The notes below the pieces were generated by a model. The model had not been told where the DNA came from, did not search any database, and saw nothing but the letters and a program-made list of their open reading frames with translations. A stretch of DNA of 64,000 nt from an uncultured Pseudomonadota bacterium. GTDB lineage: Bacteria; Pseudomonadota; Gammaproteobacteria; Methylococcales; Methylomonadaceae. Below, in pieces: positions 43,553 to 54,185 of the stretch. How positions within the stretch are numbered: the stretch's first letter is position 1; the number at the start of each line of letters is the position of its first letter. The stretch covers positions 39,226 to 103,225 of the forward strand of contig CAIXED010000061.1 of NCBI GenBank assembly GCA_903918375.1, read 5' to 3'. A program made the position numbers and the translations under genes.

Positions 43553-45208
43553 TTAATTTTCTAAAGCTCGGTATTTTTCGCGCAGGTTATTACGGATAGC
43601 GATGGCAAACATATTCAAGCCAACAATCACCATCACCAATAATAACGAGGTTGCATAAACTAAAGGTCGAGCCGCTTCGACGTTCGGGCTTTGGAAGCCA
43701 ACATCGTAAATATGGAAGCCTAAATGCATAAACTTTCTATCTAAATGCAGATAAGGAAAGTTACCATCCAACGGCAAAGTTGGCGCCAGCTTAACCACGC
43801 CCACCAACATCAACGGCGCTACTTCGCCAGCAGCCCGCGCTACCGCCAAAATTAAACCGGTCATAATGGCAGGGCTGGCCATCGGTAACACGGTACGCCA
43901 TAAAGTTTCAGCTTTGGTCGCACCTAAAGCCAAGCTGCCTTCACGAATTGATTTAGGAATCCGCGATAAACCTTCTTCGGTCGCGACAATCACCACTGGC
44001 AAGGTCAACAAAGCCAAGGTTAGTGAAGCCCACAATAAACCCGGCGTACCAAAAACTGGCGCAGGTGCCGCTTCTGGGAAAAAGATTCGGTCGATACTGC
44101 CGCCTAAAATGTAAACAAAAAAGCCTAAACCAAATACCCCATAAACAATCGACGGTACACCGGCCAAGTTATTAACCGCGATACGAATAATGCGAGTAAT
44201 AAAACCTTGTTTCGCATATTCGCGCAGATAAACCGCCGCGATCACACCAAAGGGCGTTACCACGATTGCCATCAATAACACCATCAACACGGTACCGAAA
44301 ATCGCAGGAAAAATACCGCCTTCGGTATTAGCTTCGCGCGGCTCATCGGTAATGAAGGTGATAAAGGTACTGATATATTCGATGCTTTTATCAAACAGCC
44401 CCATCGAATTAGGTCGAGTCAACTTCACAATCCGGTTCAACGGAATGTTAATTTGTTTTTGATTGGCATCAGCCACAACCAAGGTCGCTTTTTTAATTTC
44501 GCGATTTAACTCACCTAGTTTTTGCTGAATAGCTTGATATTGTTTTTCAAGCTCTTGCTTTTGATTAGCAAAATCCAAGCGAGTTGATTCGTTCCATTGT
44601 TTTTTTAATTCCAAACTACGTTGTTTAAGGCGTAAACGCTCTAAGCTGTAGTTAATCGCACCGACATCGTGATCTTGTAAATCATCAATTTCATCGCGCA
44701 AATCCAAGGTTTTTGCCAATTTCTCTTGTGCAACCGCCCAAGCTTGATCGCCTTCTGCAATCACCGAACCGCTTTCTTTAACCGAGACTAAACGGCCATA
44801 GAAATTACCCCATTCGCGACGCTCAATGCTAATCAGATCTTGTGGCTCGGATTTTTGCTGGATGTATTGCTCCTGTATCCAACGAAAATCGCCACCCAAA
44901 ATATCGCGATTACCGGTTTTAACCAGAAATTGCACCAAATATTCGGCGTTATTGAGAACTTCGTGTCCCGCTGCTTTCGCTTGCGCTTCCGGCAATAACG
45001 AGGAGGCGACTTCTTCACCAATAATCACACTGGCTTGGCCTGTTTGGTCTTGATAGCGATATTCGACAATATCCGCCGGCCAAAAATGCCCCAAACCCCT
45101 TACCGCAATCAAGGCTAACAGTCCGACAACCAAAATCAGATTGATGCTCACTGCACCCGCTGTCAGCCATATCCACGGAGAACCGCTTTTAAACCATGCT
45201 TTCATCAT
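43553..45208 (-). CDS. pstA: Phosphate ABC transporter permease PstA (long form)
   Basis: BPD permease domain [13 protein letters not shown]; 551 aa with large coiled-coil insert. Confidence 0.95.
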   Translation of the reverse strand: MMKAWFKSGSPWIWLTAGAVSINLILVVGLLALIAVRGLGHFWPADIVEYRYQDQTGQASVIIGEEVASSLLPEAQAKAAGHEVLNNAEYLVQFLVKTGNRDILGGDFRWIQEQYIQQKSEPQDLISIERREWGNFYGRLVSVKESGSVIAEGDQAWAVAQEKLAKTLDLRDEIDDLQDHDVGAINYSLERLRLKQRSLELKKQWNESTRLDFANQKQELEKQYQAIQQKLGELNREIKKATLVVADANQKQINIPLNRIVKLTRPNSMGLFDKSIEYISTFITFITDEPREANTEGGIFPAIFGTVLMVLLMAIVVTPFGVIAAVYLREYAKQGFITRIIRIAVNNLAGVPSIVYGVFGLGFFVYILGGSIDRIFFPEAAPAPVFGTPGLLWASLTLALLTLPVVIVATEEGLSRIPKSIREGSLALGATKAETLWRTVLPMASPAIMTGLILAVARAAGEVAPLMLVGVVKLAPTLPLDGNFPYLHLDRKFMHLGFHIYDVGFQSPNVEAARPLVYATSLLLVMVIVGLNMFAIAIRNNLREKYRALEN

Positions 45209-47490
45209 AATGAACTGTATTTTTGTCTTAGATTTTGACGAATCATTTCCGCCAAGGTATTGACGATAAAGGTAAACATAAACAGCACCAAGGCCGCTAA
45301 GAACAACACTCGATAATGGGTACTGTTAACCTCAGACTCTGGCATCTCTACCGCGATGTTTGCTGATAGGGTACGAAGACCTTGGAAAATACTTAAATCC
45401 ATCACCGGTGTATTACCGGTTGCCATCAACACAATCATGGTTTCACCGACTGCGCGGCCAAAGCCAATCATGATTGCGGAGAAAATCCCAGGACTGGCTG
45501 TTAGTAAAACAACCTTGGTCATGGTTTGCCAAGTCGTCGCACCTAACGCTAATGAGCCTGTGGTTAAGTGTTTTGGCACGCTGAAAATCGCATCTTCGGC
45601 AATCGAGAAAATCATCGGAATTACCGCAAAACCCATCGCCAAACCAACCACTAAGGTATTACGTTGGTCATAACCGATGCCAAATTCACTGCTCATCCAA
45701 GTCCGCAAATCGCCATTAAAGCAAATCGCTTCGATAGTTGGACTAATAGCAAATGCAAACCAAGCACTGAACAAAATCACTGGAATCAGCACAATCGCAT
45801 CCCAACCTTCGGGAATGGTATGACGAACTGATTCAGGTACTTTTTGCCAGAAGAAAGCGAAAACCATCACCCCTAAAGGCACAATCATTAGTAAGGCAAA
45901 AATCCCTGCTAAATGCATTTCCACAAAAGGCGCTAACCAAAGACCAGCCAAGAAACCTAAAATCACCGTCGGCAAAGCGCCCATGATTTCAATCCCAGGT
46001 TTGACGTATTGACGCACTCTTGGGGTCATAAAGTAGCCGGTGTAAATCGCACCAAATAATGACAAAGGAATTGCCACCAACATCGCATAAAATGAGGCTT
46101 TTAAGGTACCAAACACCAACGGAATCAAGCTCATTTTTGGCTCGAAATCGTTGCTGGCTGAAGATGATTGCCAAATGTAATCAGGTTTTGGATAGCTTTC
46201 GTACCAGACTTTTTGCCAGAGTGATGAAAATGACACTTCTGGATGCTCGTTATCGATATGCCAGAAATGAATTTTGCTATCAGCACCTTGTAATAAGAAG
46301 GCATTGGCACGAGGCGATAAAGCTACTGCCGCTGGTTTGTTATTAGAAACCGGCTGTTTAACCAATTCACGTTCAGAGGTCGAATTGTAAATACCGACCG
46401 CGCCATTAGCATCGGCGACCAACATCCCTTTACGACGTTGCTCAGCGTTGATTGCAATCAACGGTGCTTTCGAGACTTTAAATGAACGCAGCTTTTCGAC
46501 ACTGAAATGATTTTTCTGGTCGCGGACCATACTCCATTGCGATAACTCGCCTTGGGTATCGCCAATCAATAAGGAAATATCACCATTTAAAAATTCGATA
46601 CTGCTAATCTCGATGCCTTGATTCATCACATTAAGCTTGTGCTTAATGGTTGGCTGAGTTTTATCGCTAACATCAAAAATCGTCAAATCGCCTTTGCGAT
46701 TAGCTAGATAAAGATTACGTTGTTCTTTATCCAACAACATAAAATCAACGTCACTACCAACGGTTTCTAACAACACATCGCTACGTTCTAGGGTGATTTC
46801 TTCATCAAATAAGGATTTTTTCTGAGTTAAACCTGCCAACACCATTCGATTATCAGCGGTTTTTGCCACCAAAGTGCCACTTTCGTCATCGACTTTAAAA
46901 GCAACCTGGCTTAACGCTTGGCCATTACTATCAACCACAACCGGTTGATTGCCTAATGGATATTGAATCGATGGCGTGATGACACGTTTGCCATCGGGAT
47001 AGCTGAGTTTGTAATCATGCTTAACAATTAACGCACGACCATCCGATAAGCCGTAAATCACTTCGGCTTTATCAAAATCACCATGTGCAAAACTGGTAAC
47101 AGTGACTTTTTCAGGTATCGGTAAATTTTCAGTGGCAATGGTTGTACCATCGGCCACCTTAAAGAAAATCGCTTTGCCAGTTTCGGTAAATCGCACCGCT
47201 ACTTCATTTTGCTCTTCCATCGCTAACAACAGCGTCGCACCTAAAGCAGGTTCTGGCGTGTCATATTGAGCAACGGACTCGGCATGAGAGGATAGCAATA
47301 GTGGAAACACCACATACAGCAAGTAAAAAAAGATCAGGACGATTGCGGCAATAATACTTAAACCACCAACAACCACCGCACGGGCAACTAATTTATCTTT
47401 AACGAGTCTCCAGCGTTGATAACGATCACTAGCCATCATATCTAGCTGGGAAGAGTGGGGCTGGGTTGAATTAACTTCAGACATAACCAA
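45205..47490 (-). CDS. pstC: Phosphate ABC transporter permease PstC (long form)
   Basis: Permease C-terminus GFGRAVGETMIVLMATGNTP; large periplasmic propeller-like N-terminal region. Confidence 0.94.
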   Translation of the reverse strand: MVMSEVNSTQPHSSQLDMMASDRYQRWRLVKDKLVARAVVVGGLSIIAAIVLIFFYLLYVVFPLLLSSHAESVAQYDTPEPALGATLLLAMEEQNEVAVRFTETGKAIFFKVADGTTIATENLPIPEKVTVTSFAHGDFDKAEVIYGLSDGRALIVKHDYKLSYPDGKRVITPSIQYPLGNQPVVVDSNGQALSQVAFKVDDESGTLVAKTADNRMVLAGLTQKKSLFDEEITLERSDVLLETVGSDVDFMLLDKEQRNLYLANRKGDLTIFDVSDKTQPTIKHKLNVMNQGIEISSIEFLNGDISLLIGDTQGELSQWSMVRDQKNHFSVEKLRSFKVSKAPLIAINAEQRRKGMLVADANGAVGIYNSTSERELVKQPVSNNKPAAVALSPRANAFLLQGADSKIHFWHIDNEHPEVSFSSLWQKVWYESYPKPDYIWQSSSASNDFEPKMSLIPLVFGTLKASFYAMLVAIPLSLFGAIYTGYFMTPRVRQYVKPGIEIMGALPTVILGFLAGLWLAPFVEMHLAGIFALLMIVPLGVMVFAFFWQKVPESVRHTIPEGWDAIVLIPVILFSAWFAFAISPTIEAICFNGDLRTWMSSEFGIGYDQRNTLVVGLAMGFAVIPMIFSIAEDAIFSVPKHLTTGSLALGATTWQTMTKVVLLTASPGIFSAIMIGFGRAVGETMIVLMATGNTPVMDLSIFQGLRTLSANIAVEMPESEVNSTHYRVLFLAALVLFMFTFIVNTLAEMIRQNLRQKYSSL

Positions 47491-47685
47491 GTATCAGTAG
47501 TAAACATCCTGCCATTTTGACATAGCACGACCGTTTTAAATAGAAAAGCCGACAACTGCTTTAGCAATCATCGGCTCTAAATAAGCACGCAAAATCCGAA
47601 CCATTAAGATTTAGACCCAATTTTGCTCTGCCATCCATAGCCGCATCCTTGCGCCATCATCCATTTTTAGACTTCCATGACAATC

Positions 47686-48675
47686 TTATTTCACTAAACC
47701 TAAAGCTTTTTCTGCTGCTTTAGCTGGCAATGGAATGTAACCATCTTTCACAACAACTTGTTGACCAGATTTAGATAAAACCATTTTGATGAACTCTCTT
47801 TCTAATGGTGCCAATGGCTCATTAGGTTTTTTGTTCACGTAGATGTACAAGAAACGAGTCAAAGGATAAGCACCAGAAATTGCGTTTTCAGGTGTTGGAT
47901 CAACAAACGCACCGCCATCTTTCTTAGTTAAAGGCACTGCTTTAACGCCAGAAGTTGAATAACCGATACCTGAGTAACCGATACCGTTAGCAGAAGTTGT
48001 TACAGACTGTACAACTGACGCTGAACCTGGTTGTTCGTTGACGTTGCTTTTGAAATCGCCTTTGCACAATGCTTCGTCTTTGAAGAAGCCATAAGTACCC
48101 GATACTGAGTTACGACCGTAAAGCTGGATTGATTTACCTGCCCAACCGCCGGTTAAGCCCGCTTCACCCCAAGTGGTGATGTCAGAAGCGTGACCACATT
48201 TACGAGTAGAAGACATGATCGCATCTACTTGTGAAATGCTTAAGCCTTTAACTGGGTTGTCTTTGTTAACAAATACCGCCAAAGCGTCAATCGCAACTGG
48301 AATCTTGGTAGGTTTGTAACCGTATTTGCTTTCGAAATCGTCGATTTCGTTGTCTTTCATTTCACGGCTCATTGGACCTAAGTTAGCAGTACCTTCGGTC
48401 AATGCTGGTGGCGCAGTTGATGAACCAGCCGCTTGAATTTGAATATTTACGTTTGGATAAATTTTGCCAAACTCTTCTGCCCACAAGGTCATCAAGTTAG
48501 CCAAGGTATCAGAACCAACACTAGAAATGTTGCCTGAAACGCCGCTTGCTTGTGCGTATTCTGGAAGAGCAGGATCAACAGCAGCAGGCGCTGCAGCCGC
48601 TTGTCCGCTGAACAATGCAGCAGAAGCAAAGCCAAATCCCAAAATCAATGATTTCAGTTGAAAGGTATTTTTCAT
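47686..48675 (-). CDS. pstS: Phosphate-binding periplasmic protein PstS
   Basis: Signal peptide; [43 protein letters not shown]. Confidence 0.95.
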   Translation of the reverse strand: MKNTFQLKSLILGFGFASAALFSGQAAAAPAAVDPALPEYAQASGVSGNISSVGSDTLANLMTLWAEEFGKIYPNVNIQIQAAGSSTAPPALTEGTANLGPMSREMKDNEIDDFESKYGYKPTKIPVAIDALAVFVNKDNPVKGLSISQVDAIMSSTRKCGHASDITTWGEAGLTGGWAGKSIQLYGRNSVSGTYGFFKDEALCKGDFKSNVNEQPGSASVVQSVTTSANGIGYSGIGYSTSGVKAVPLTKKDGGAFVDPTPENAISGAYPLTRFLYIYVNKKPNEPLAPLEREFIKMVLSKSGQQVVVKDGYIPLPAKAAEKALGLVK

Positions 48676-48737
48676 ATTTTTTCTCATTTCGAGTGTTAAA
48701 ACTGGATTCTATACTGCCAGTTAGGCGTGACAATAGT

Positions 48738-48766
48738 ATGAACCTTTTATGACAGTTTTGTGACAA
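48738..48766 (-). promoter_or_regulatory. Triple Pho box upstream of pstS
   Basis: Minus strand TTGTCAC-AAAA-CTGTCAT-AAAA-GGTTCAT, 11-bp period. Confidence 0.88.
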
Positions 48767-48809
48767 CGGCAAGATTGTAAGCGCGGCTTATGGTTTTTAC
48801 CATTATTCA

Positions 48810-49313
48810 CTATTTGATAGGCGTCGGTTGTTGCTGGGCTAGTTTCAAAAAGCTGTAACAAAAGTCAACGCTAGCATCATTATTGATATCGATACGCTCC
48901 AACTCTTGCCAAGCTTGACGATCAAAATCAGGGAACAAAGTATCCGCCTCGAATGCTTGATGAATTTCGGTCAGATACAGGTAATCGGCATGAGGCAACA
49001 AAGCCTGATACAAAGTCGCACCACCAATAATAAACACCTCGGACACATCGCCACAAGCTTGTAAGGTACTATTGATATCGGCAAACACCTCACAACCCAT
49101 TGGTTGATAATCAGGATTACGACTGATCACCAAATTCCGCCGCCCAGGCAAAGGCCGCCCAATCGCATCAAAGGTTTTTCTACCCATAACAATCGGCGCA
49201 CCCATGGTAATTTTCTTAAAATGCTTTAAATCAGCCGACAAATGCCAAGGCATCTGCCCATCCAAGCCAATCGCCCGATTACTTGCCATTGCTACGATCA
49301 ATGAAATTTTCAT
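48810..49313 (-). CDS. folA: Dihydrofolate reductase
   Basis: ISLIVAMASNRAIGLDGQMPWHLSADLKHFK, PIVMGRKTFDAIGRPLPGRRN. Confidence 0.97.
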   Translation of the reverse strand: MKISLIVAMASNRAIGLDGQMPWHLSADLKHFKKITMGAPIVMGRKTFDAIGRPLPGRRNLVISRNPDYQPMGCEVFADINSTLQACGDVSEVFIIGGATLYQALLPHADYLYLTEIHQAFEADTLFPDFDRQAWQELERIDINNDASVDFCYSFLKLAQQQPTPIK

Positions 49314-49360
49314 GGTTTATGTTTAAGATGCCAAGATTCTAAATTTGCGGCACATGATAT

Positions 49361-50380
49361 ATGAAGACATCGATTTTACTGGTTTTTACTGGTGGCACCA
49401 TTGGCTCCCAAGCCGAAAACGGCAACATCGACCTCAATCCCAATGCCGGTTTTAAATTACTGCAATTATTCAAGCAGCGTTTTGCCACCGCCGAACAAAT
49501 CAGTTTTAAAACTTTACAGCCGCTGCAAATTCTCAGCGAAAACCTGCATCCGCAGCATTGGACAACCATCATCAACGCCATCGAAGCCGAAGATTTAAGC
49601 CAATTCGACGGCATTATCGTCACTCACGGCACCGATACCTTGGCGTTCAGCGCCTCGGCTTTAGGCTTGTACTTCAATCAACTATCGATACCTTTATTAA
49701 TGGTATCCAGCGATTTACCGCTCGATAATCCGCAAGCCAACGGCATTCCTAATCTGATCGGCGCCGTCGAATTTATTCGCCAAATTGCCGAAGCGGGCGT
49801 GTTTGTCGCCTATCAAAACCCACAACAAATCCTACAAATCCACCAAGCCACTCGCTTGGCGCAATGCTTAGCGCTCAGCAGCGATTTCATCAGCGCCCAA
49901 TCAAAAGCCTATATGAATTTTACCGAGCAAGGTTTTCAACGCTTATCCGATAAGGCGGCAACCACGCTTAAGCCGATAAAACTAAAAGCCGACTTTTCAG
50001 CACGCATTTTGCTAATCAAACCTTACCCCGGCTTGAATTACGATCAATTTAATCTCGATCAAGCCGATGCGGTTTTGCATGATTTGTACCACTCCGGCAC
50101 CGCTTGCAGCAGCGACGCGTATGGTCAACAACATGATTTAGTGGCTTTCATTAAACGCTGCCGCCAACAAAATATAAATATCTATCTAGCGCCAGCGATT
50201 CATTCCGACAGTGCCTACAGCTCCACCCGCGAACTACTCGCCCACGGCGGCGAAATGATTTGGAATTTGTCACTAGAAGCCGCTTACGCCAAGCTATTAC
50301 TGGCTTATAGCAACTTCAATACTTCGCAGGCGATTAGTGAGTTTTTGGCGGGGGATATTGCAGATGAGCATATTGGCTAA
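49361..50380 (+). CDS. Asparaginase
   Basis: LLVFTGGTIGS, IIVTHGTDTLAFSASAL. Confidence 0.93.
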   Translation: MKTSILLVFTGGTIGSQAENGNIDLNPNAGFKLLQLFKQRFATAEQISFKTLQPLQILSENLHPQHWTTIINAIEAEDLSQFDGIIVTHGTDTLAFSASALGLYFNQLSIPLLMVSSDLPLDNPQANGIPNLIGAVEFIRQIAEAGVFVAYQNPQQILQIHQATRLAQCLALSSDFISAQSKAYMNFTEQGFQRLSDKAATTLKPIKLKADFSARILLIKPYPGLNYDQFNLDQADAVLHDLYHSGTACSSDAYGQQHDLVAFIKRCRQQNINIYLAPAIHSDSAYSSTRELLAHGGEMIWNLSLEAAYAKLLLAYSNFNTSQAISEFLAGDIADEHIG

Positions 50381-50400
50381 TCCGATATTCTTTTTTATCA

Positions 50401-52287
50401 CTACCAATGCAACGCCCGTAACCTCGGAAATTTTTTATATTGATGCTCTTCCATTCGCGTCATAACATTCAGCAAAGCCTCAAGTGCATCAACGATATAA
50501 GGGCCTTTATTCAACATCACACATTCGGCTCTAACTGCCATTGCTGCATCAGTAAATTCCGCTAGGGATTTAGTCCCTTTTTTTGCGATAGATTCCAGTA
50601 CCTGCGTAGCCCAAATCACCGGCACATGAGCGGCTTCACATAACCACAACAATTCTTCCTGGATTTCAGCTAAACGCGCACTGCCTAATTCAACCGCCAA
50701 ATCGCCACGAGCGATCATAATCCCTAAGCTATGGCGTCCTATAGTGCCTAAGATAATTTCCGGTAAGTTTTTAACCGCTCGGTTAGTTTCAATTTTGGCG
50801 ATGATCGGTAAATCACCGGCATCGCGAGCCGCCAATTCTTGCATCAAACATTCCATGTCGGCTAACGACTCGACAAAAGAAAAACCGATTAAATCAGCGT
50901 GAGTACAGGCAAAATCTAAATCTTGGAAATCTTTTTTGCTCAGTGGTGACAGCTCTAAATCGGTTTCAGGAAAATTAATACCTTTATCGTTTAATAAAGA
51001 AACGCCATTGCTACGAACTTTGGTGACTTTTAACAACGCACCTTGATCACTAATCGACTCGACTTCGGCGCCTATCTTGCCGTCATCAAGCCATACTGGA
51101 TCGCCGACTTTAAGCTTGTTGATTGCATCTGCCAAGGTACACCCAATTTGCGCGGGTTTGATTGGCTTGCCATTGTCATCGCAAACCGCGGGTGCGCCGA
51201 GAATGGCATGATCAGTAAGCAATAACTGATCGCCCTTAAACAACATTATCTTTTTCGGCTTACCAGTAAATCGACCCAATTGACTGCTTAATAGCTCGTC
51301 GCCATTCTGCATCAAGCTTAAGTCACAGCCAGCGGCGATATAACTGCTTTTATCGCATTTAACTTGCCATTGATGAGCTGATAATACTTTTTCAACGATC
51401 AGTGTTCTGGCTTTGTCGCGAGTATCGATAAACTTGATTTCACTGCCTTCAGTTAAGCTTTTAAAAAACTCATGAGCGACAGGTATAGAGAACAAGCCGG
51501 ATTGATCCTGAGTTAAAGCCTCGTCAGGCACACTCGCATCAAACAAAACCAATCGCCCCGGCGTGACGCAATGACCGAATTCATCACGCTTCACTTTTAA
51601 ATGATAAATGGCAGGACCTAGCTCAATATCACCGGTTCTAATTTTATGCCCAGCCAAGTCCATCAAAATCCGACAATTGAAACCGGTTTCAGCTTCTGCA
51701 CGACGAATATTACGAATCATGGCTCGCCACAAATTAGGATTGTCATGAGCACAATTAATCCTCGCACAAGTCATGCCTTTATTAAGCAATGCGTTGATTA
51801 ACTCATAATCCCAAGCGGCATCAGTAGCCAAAGTCACCATGACATGGCCTTTTTTATCTTGGAAATGCTGACCAAATAACTGAATCGTGTGCTGTTCTAG
51901 CAACTGGTGGCCGCGATTAAAGCCGTTTTCGCTGGGATTTTTGGCTTCGATGTTACAACTATTATTGGTTGCTCGATTCAAAACATCCAACACCGCATCC
52001 AGCGTTGATAACACTGAGGATTCAGCTCGCCCCAAGGATGACAAACCCGCTTGCGCCAAACGCAGTTGCAAATGTCTAAGGTCAAACTGTCTTAAGGCAA
52101 GATAGGCGGCGAGATTGATGGCGCTTTTGGTGAAAACCCCAGCCGGAAAATAGGGCGTATATTGTTTTAGCCTAAGCTCAGCGTGACTAATCACTTGAAC
52201 TCGGATGTCACTAACATCTAAGCGCAGCTGTTCCAATATATCTAAATAAAAATCTTGACCAGTCTGGGTTAAATTCTCACTCGCCAT
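50401..52287 (-). CDS. Divergent pyruvate kinase-like protein with N-terminal extension
   Basis: PIIAKIETNRAVKNLPEI, GIMIARGDLAVELG, PVIWATQVLESIAKKG; ~150 aa extra N-terminal region. Confidence 0.85.
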   Translation of the reverse strand: MASENLTQTGQDFYLDILEQLRLDVSDIRVQVISHAELRLKQYTPYFPAGVFTKSAINLAAYLALRQFDLRHLQLRLAQAGLSSLGRAESSVLSTLDAVLDVLNRATNNSCNIEAKNPSENGFNRGHQLLEQHTIQLFGQHFQDKKGHVMVTLATDAAWDYELINALLNKGMTCARINCAHDNPNLWRAMIRNIRRAEAETGFNCRILMDLAGHKIRTGDIELGPAIYHLKVKRDEFGHCVTPGRLVLFDASVPDEALTQDQSGLFSIPVAHEFFKSLTEGSEIKFIDTRDKARTLIVEKVLSAHQWQVKCDKSSYIAAGCDLSLMQNGDELLSSQLGRFTGKPKKIMLFKGDQLLLTDHAILGAPAVCDDNGKPIKPAQIGCTLADAINKLKVGDPVWLDDGKIGAEVESISDQGALLKVTKVRSNGVSLLNDKGINFPETDLELSPLSKKDFQDLDFACTHADLIGFSFVESLADMECLMQELAARDAGDLPIIAKIETNRAVKNLPEIILGTIGRHSLGIMIARGDLAVELGSARLAEIQEELLWLCEAAHVPVIWATQVLESIAKKGTKSLAEFTDAAMAVRAECVMLNKGPYIVDALEALLNVMTRMEEHQYKKFPRLRALHW

Positions 52288-52335
52288 CCTCGAATCTCCA
52301 TCAATTGAGAGGCTTTAAAAATCAATAATCAAAAA

Positions 52336-53865
52336 CTATGACCATTCCAGCCGATAAATATCATTGCGTCGATTAGCCAGATTGCGAGTTGCGCCACGGG
52401 TTCTGACTTGTCGCAATAGCTCCAAATTCACATCAGCAATTAAGGTCATTTCTGTATTCGGCGTCGCTTCCGCCAAGATAGCATCGTGTGGAAACGAGAA
52501 ATCACTCGGGCTAAAAATAGCGGCTTGCGCATATTGAATATCCATATTCTCGGCGTCCGGCAAATTGCCAACACTGCCGGCTATCGCCACAAAACATTCA
52601 TTTTCAATTGCCCGAGCGTGTGAACAATAACGCACCCGTTGATAAGCATTTTTGGTATCAGTCCAAAATGGCACAAACATGATTTGCGCACCTTCCATCG
52701 CCGCGAGTCGCGCCAATTCTGGAAATTCGGAGTCGTAACAAATCAGCACCGCTATTTTGCCGCAGTCGGTATCAAATACTTTCAGCGCATCGCCACCTTT
52801 AACCCCCCAATAACTCACTTCGTCTGGGGTGACATGGATTTTGTATTGGGCTTCAAAAGTGCCGTCACGGCGTAATAACCAAGACACATTGTAAAGTTCA
52901 TGAGCGCTGTATTCCGGCATTGAACCAGCGATAATATTGATGTTGTAAGACATCGCCATTTGTAACAAGCCATTTCGAATTTCACTGCTATAGCCAGCCA
53001 ACATCCGAATCGCGTCCGCTGGACTTTTGTCGTTGAACAAGCCCATTAACGGTGCGCTCATGTATTCGGGGAACAGCACGAAATCAGCGTGATAACCGGC
53101 CACGGCGTCGATAAAAAATTCGGCGTGCTGTAGTAATTCTTCAACACTTTTTAAAGTCCGCATCTGCCATTGCACCACGCCCAAACGAATCACGTTTTTC
53201 GGACTGCCGAGGGAGGGCAAGGTATCAACATAATCCAAGTTGACCCATTCCAGCAGCGTTGCGTAACCGTGTGAGTCAGCATCACCCGGCAAGTATCCCG
53301 TCAAAAGTTTGCGAACATGAAAACCATTGGCTAATTGAAATGACAAGACGGGATCAAAAATCTCACGATTTTTAACCTCTTCAATATATTTAACCGGCGT
53401 TAGGGTATTGGCATAGCGGGTGTAACCGGGAATACGACCACCCGCAATGAAGCGTTTAAGATTGAGGTTTTGACACAATTCTTTTCGCGCGTCATAAAGT
53501 CGTCGTCCTAAGCGCAGGCCGCGAAATTTTGGGTGAACAAAAATATCGACACCATACAGGGTGTCGCCATCATCCGTGTGATGAGTTAGATAACCGTCAC
53601 CAGTGATTTGATTATAGGTATGAACATCACCAAAGCGGTTGTAATCAACCACCATACTGAAAGAGGCCGCTACTAACAGGCCGTTATCTTCAATGCCGAT
53701 TTGACCTTTTGGAAAGCGAGTGATTTGTGAAATGTATTGATCTTGTTTCCAAGCACCGCCCAAGTTATCGTAGACATGCCCCATCAACTCAGCGATTTGT
53801 TGATAATCATCTAAGCCAAGATGCCTTAAAAGCAGTTTGTGTTTTTTTAATTTGTTCTTCTTCAT
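52336..53865 (-). CDS. Bifunctional GNAT acetyltransferase / carbon-nitrogen hydrolase (nitrilase) protein
   Basis: N-terminal GNAT (HPKFRGLRLGRRLYDARKEL); C-terminal nitrilase E-K-C (FPEYMS, KIHVTPDE, AVLICYDSEFPE); start moved to MKKNKLKK because ORF N-term overlaps Pho box. Confidence 0.88.
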   Translation of the reverse strand: MKKNKLKKHKLLLRHLGLDDYQQIAELMGHVYDNLGGAWKQDQYISQITRFPKGQIGIEDNGLLVAASFSMVVDYNRFGDVHTYNQITGDGYLTHHTDDGDTLYGVDIFVHPKFRGLRLGRRLYDARKELCQNLNLKRFIAGGRIPGYTRYANTLTPVKYIEEVKNREIFDPVLSFQLANGFHVRKLLTGYLPGDADSHGYATLLEWVNLDYVDTLPSLGSPKNVIRLGVVQWQMRTLKSVEELLQHAEFFIDAVAGYHADFVLFPEYMSAPLMGLFNDKSPADAIRMLAGYSSEIRNGLLQMAMSYNINIIAGSMPEYSAHELYNVSWLLRRDGTFEAQYKIHVTPDEVSYWGVKGGDALKVFDTDCGKIAVLICYDSEFPELARLAAMEGAQIMFVPFWTDTKNAYQRVRYCSHARAIENECFVAIAGSVGNLPDAENMDIQYAQAAIFSPSDFSFPHDAILAEATPNTEMTLIADVNLELLRQVRTRGATRNLANRRNDIYRLEWS

Positions 53866-53888
53866 CTTCTTATTATTACCAAAGCCGA

Positions 53889-53906
53889 GTGACAAACGTG
53901 TGACAG
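53889..53906 (-). promoter_or_regulatory. Pho box upstream of GNAT-nitrilase gene
   Basis: Minus strand CTGTCAC-ACGT-TTGTCAC, 24-41 bp before ATG 53865. Confidence 0.75.
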
Positions 53907-54185
53907 CATTCAATCTAACGGATGATTATTAACCATTCATATCAGCAAGGTAGCTAGAAAAAACGCCTTATGTTATTAACTGGTTTTACGCAGCGCTTGT
54001 ATGTTCAACAGCGAATTAGCGTTAAAGAAGGCGGGAATGACGAAGCTAACAATAATAACCAAGTCAATGATATTGAAGCTAACTCCCTGTAGCTTTGGTG
54101 ACTGGAGTTTTAGGGCGGGGTAACATCGGTGATTAACTAATTTTGTTACTTAAACCAACTAATTAAGATTTAAAAAGGATTAAAC

